Shown piece after piece: positions 5,668 through 5,728 of a DNA stretch of 5,728 nt (positions are counted from its first letter, which is position 1; the number at the start of each line of letters is the position of its first letter). This stretch comes from Novosphingobium sp. GTDB taxonomy: Bacteria > Pseudomonadota > Alphaproteobacteria > Sphingomonadales > Sphingomonadaceae. A program made the position numbers and the translations under genes. Under the pieces are notes generated by a model. It saw only the letters and a list, made by a program, of their open reading frames with translations, did not search any database and was not told where the DNA came from. The DNA lies in contig JADYXV010000363.1 in the NCBI GenBank assembly GCA_020853995.1, positions 1 to 5,728 on the forward strand. The letters run 5' to 3'.

Positions 5668-5698
5668 CCCCGGACTTGATCCGGGGTCCTGCTTTTCT
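5668..5698 (+). terminator. GC-rich hairpin with T-rich tail; REP-like palindrome and possible operon terminator
   Basis: CCCCGGA (5668-5674) and TCCGGGG (5680-5686) form a perfect 7-bp stem around the loop CTTGA. A T-rich stretch (TTTTCTT, 5693-5699) begins 6 bases beyond the stem. It lies 63 bases after the last stop of the plus-strand unit, the right place for a terminator, though the tail is short and interrupted. The same core palindrome is familiar as an interspersed repeat in sphingomonads and other alphaproteobacteria, so it may be a repeat used as a terminator. The repeat identity comes from memory; only the palindrome is seen here. Confidence 0.55.
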
Positions 5699-5728
5699 TA
5701 TCCAGCGTTGCGTTTGGCGCAGAGGCCG

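Noticed and set aside
5698..5728. Possible 3' end of a convergent minus-strand gene (TAA at 5700-5698, preceded by codons for GLCAKRNAG)
   Set aside because: Only nine codons are visible and the stretch may belong to the intergenic repeat. There is too little to call a gene without sequence beyond the window.

Overview
The window looks like ordinary chromosomal, core-metabolism DNA from a GC-rich alphaproteobacterium, most likely a sphingomonad (Sphingomonadales). This rests on the alphaproteobacterial ('Methanosarcina-type') SerC, a serC-type leader RNA, the character of the ArgH and LysA proteins, repeated use of TTG starts, and a CCCCGGA/TCCGGGG interspersed palindrome of a kind common in that order. 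The organism call is inference. I see no phage, transposon, CRISPR array, tRNA or rRNA, and no wholly new system.

Layout. The left third runs on the minus strand: a strong 10-bp GC palindrome at the left edge, serC (phosphoserine aminotransferase), a serC leader that hides the Shine-Dalgarno in a hairpin, and a TlpA-like thioredoxin lipoprotein gene. The right two thirds run on the plus strand as a compact four-gene unit: argH (argininosuccinate lyase), a small LptM/LppL-type lipoprotein gene, lysA (diaminopimelate decarboxylase), and a gene for a CysG-N/Met8-like siroheme enzyme. Gene junctions in this unit are a 4-bp overlap, a 9-bp gap and a 1-bp gap. The unit is followed by a GC-rich hairpin with a short T-rich tail that may be both a repeat element and a terminator.

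How the genes fit. serC (serine and PLP precursors) would normally be followed by serA, which would lie beyond the left edge. argH and lysA finish arginine and lysine synthesis. The small lipoprotein between them matches a synteny known in proteobacteria, where an LptM/LppL-type lipoprotein precedes lysA or dapF. The last gene contributes to siroheme, the cofactor of sulfite and nitrite reductases.

The points most worth a second look are: (1) the serC leader, whose terminal 6-bp GNRA-capped stem contains the whole Shine-Dalgarno; (2) the head-to-head tlpA/argH pair, whose likely start codons overlap by 11 bp, so each promoter must sit inside the other gene; (3) the siroheme enzyme, whose last ~65 residues look like a decayed remnant of the methyltransferase domain of full CysG.
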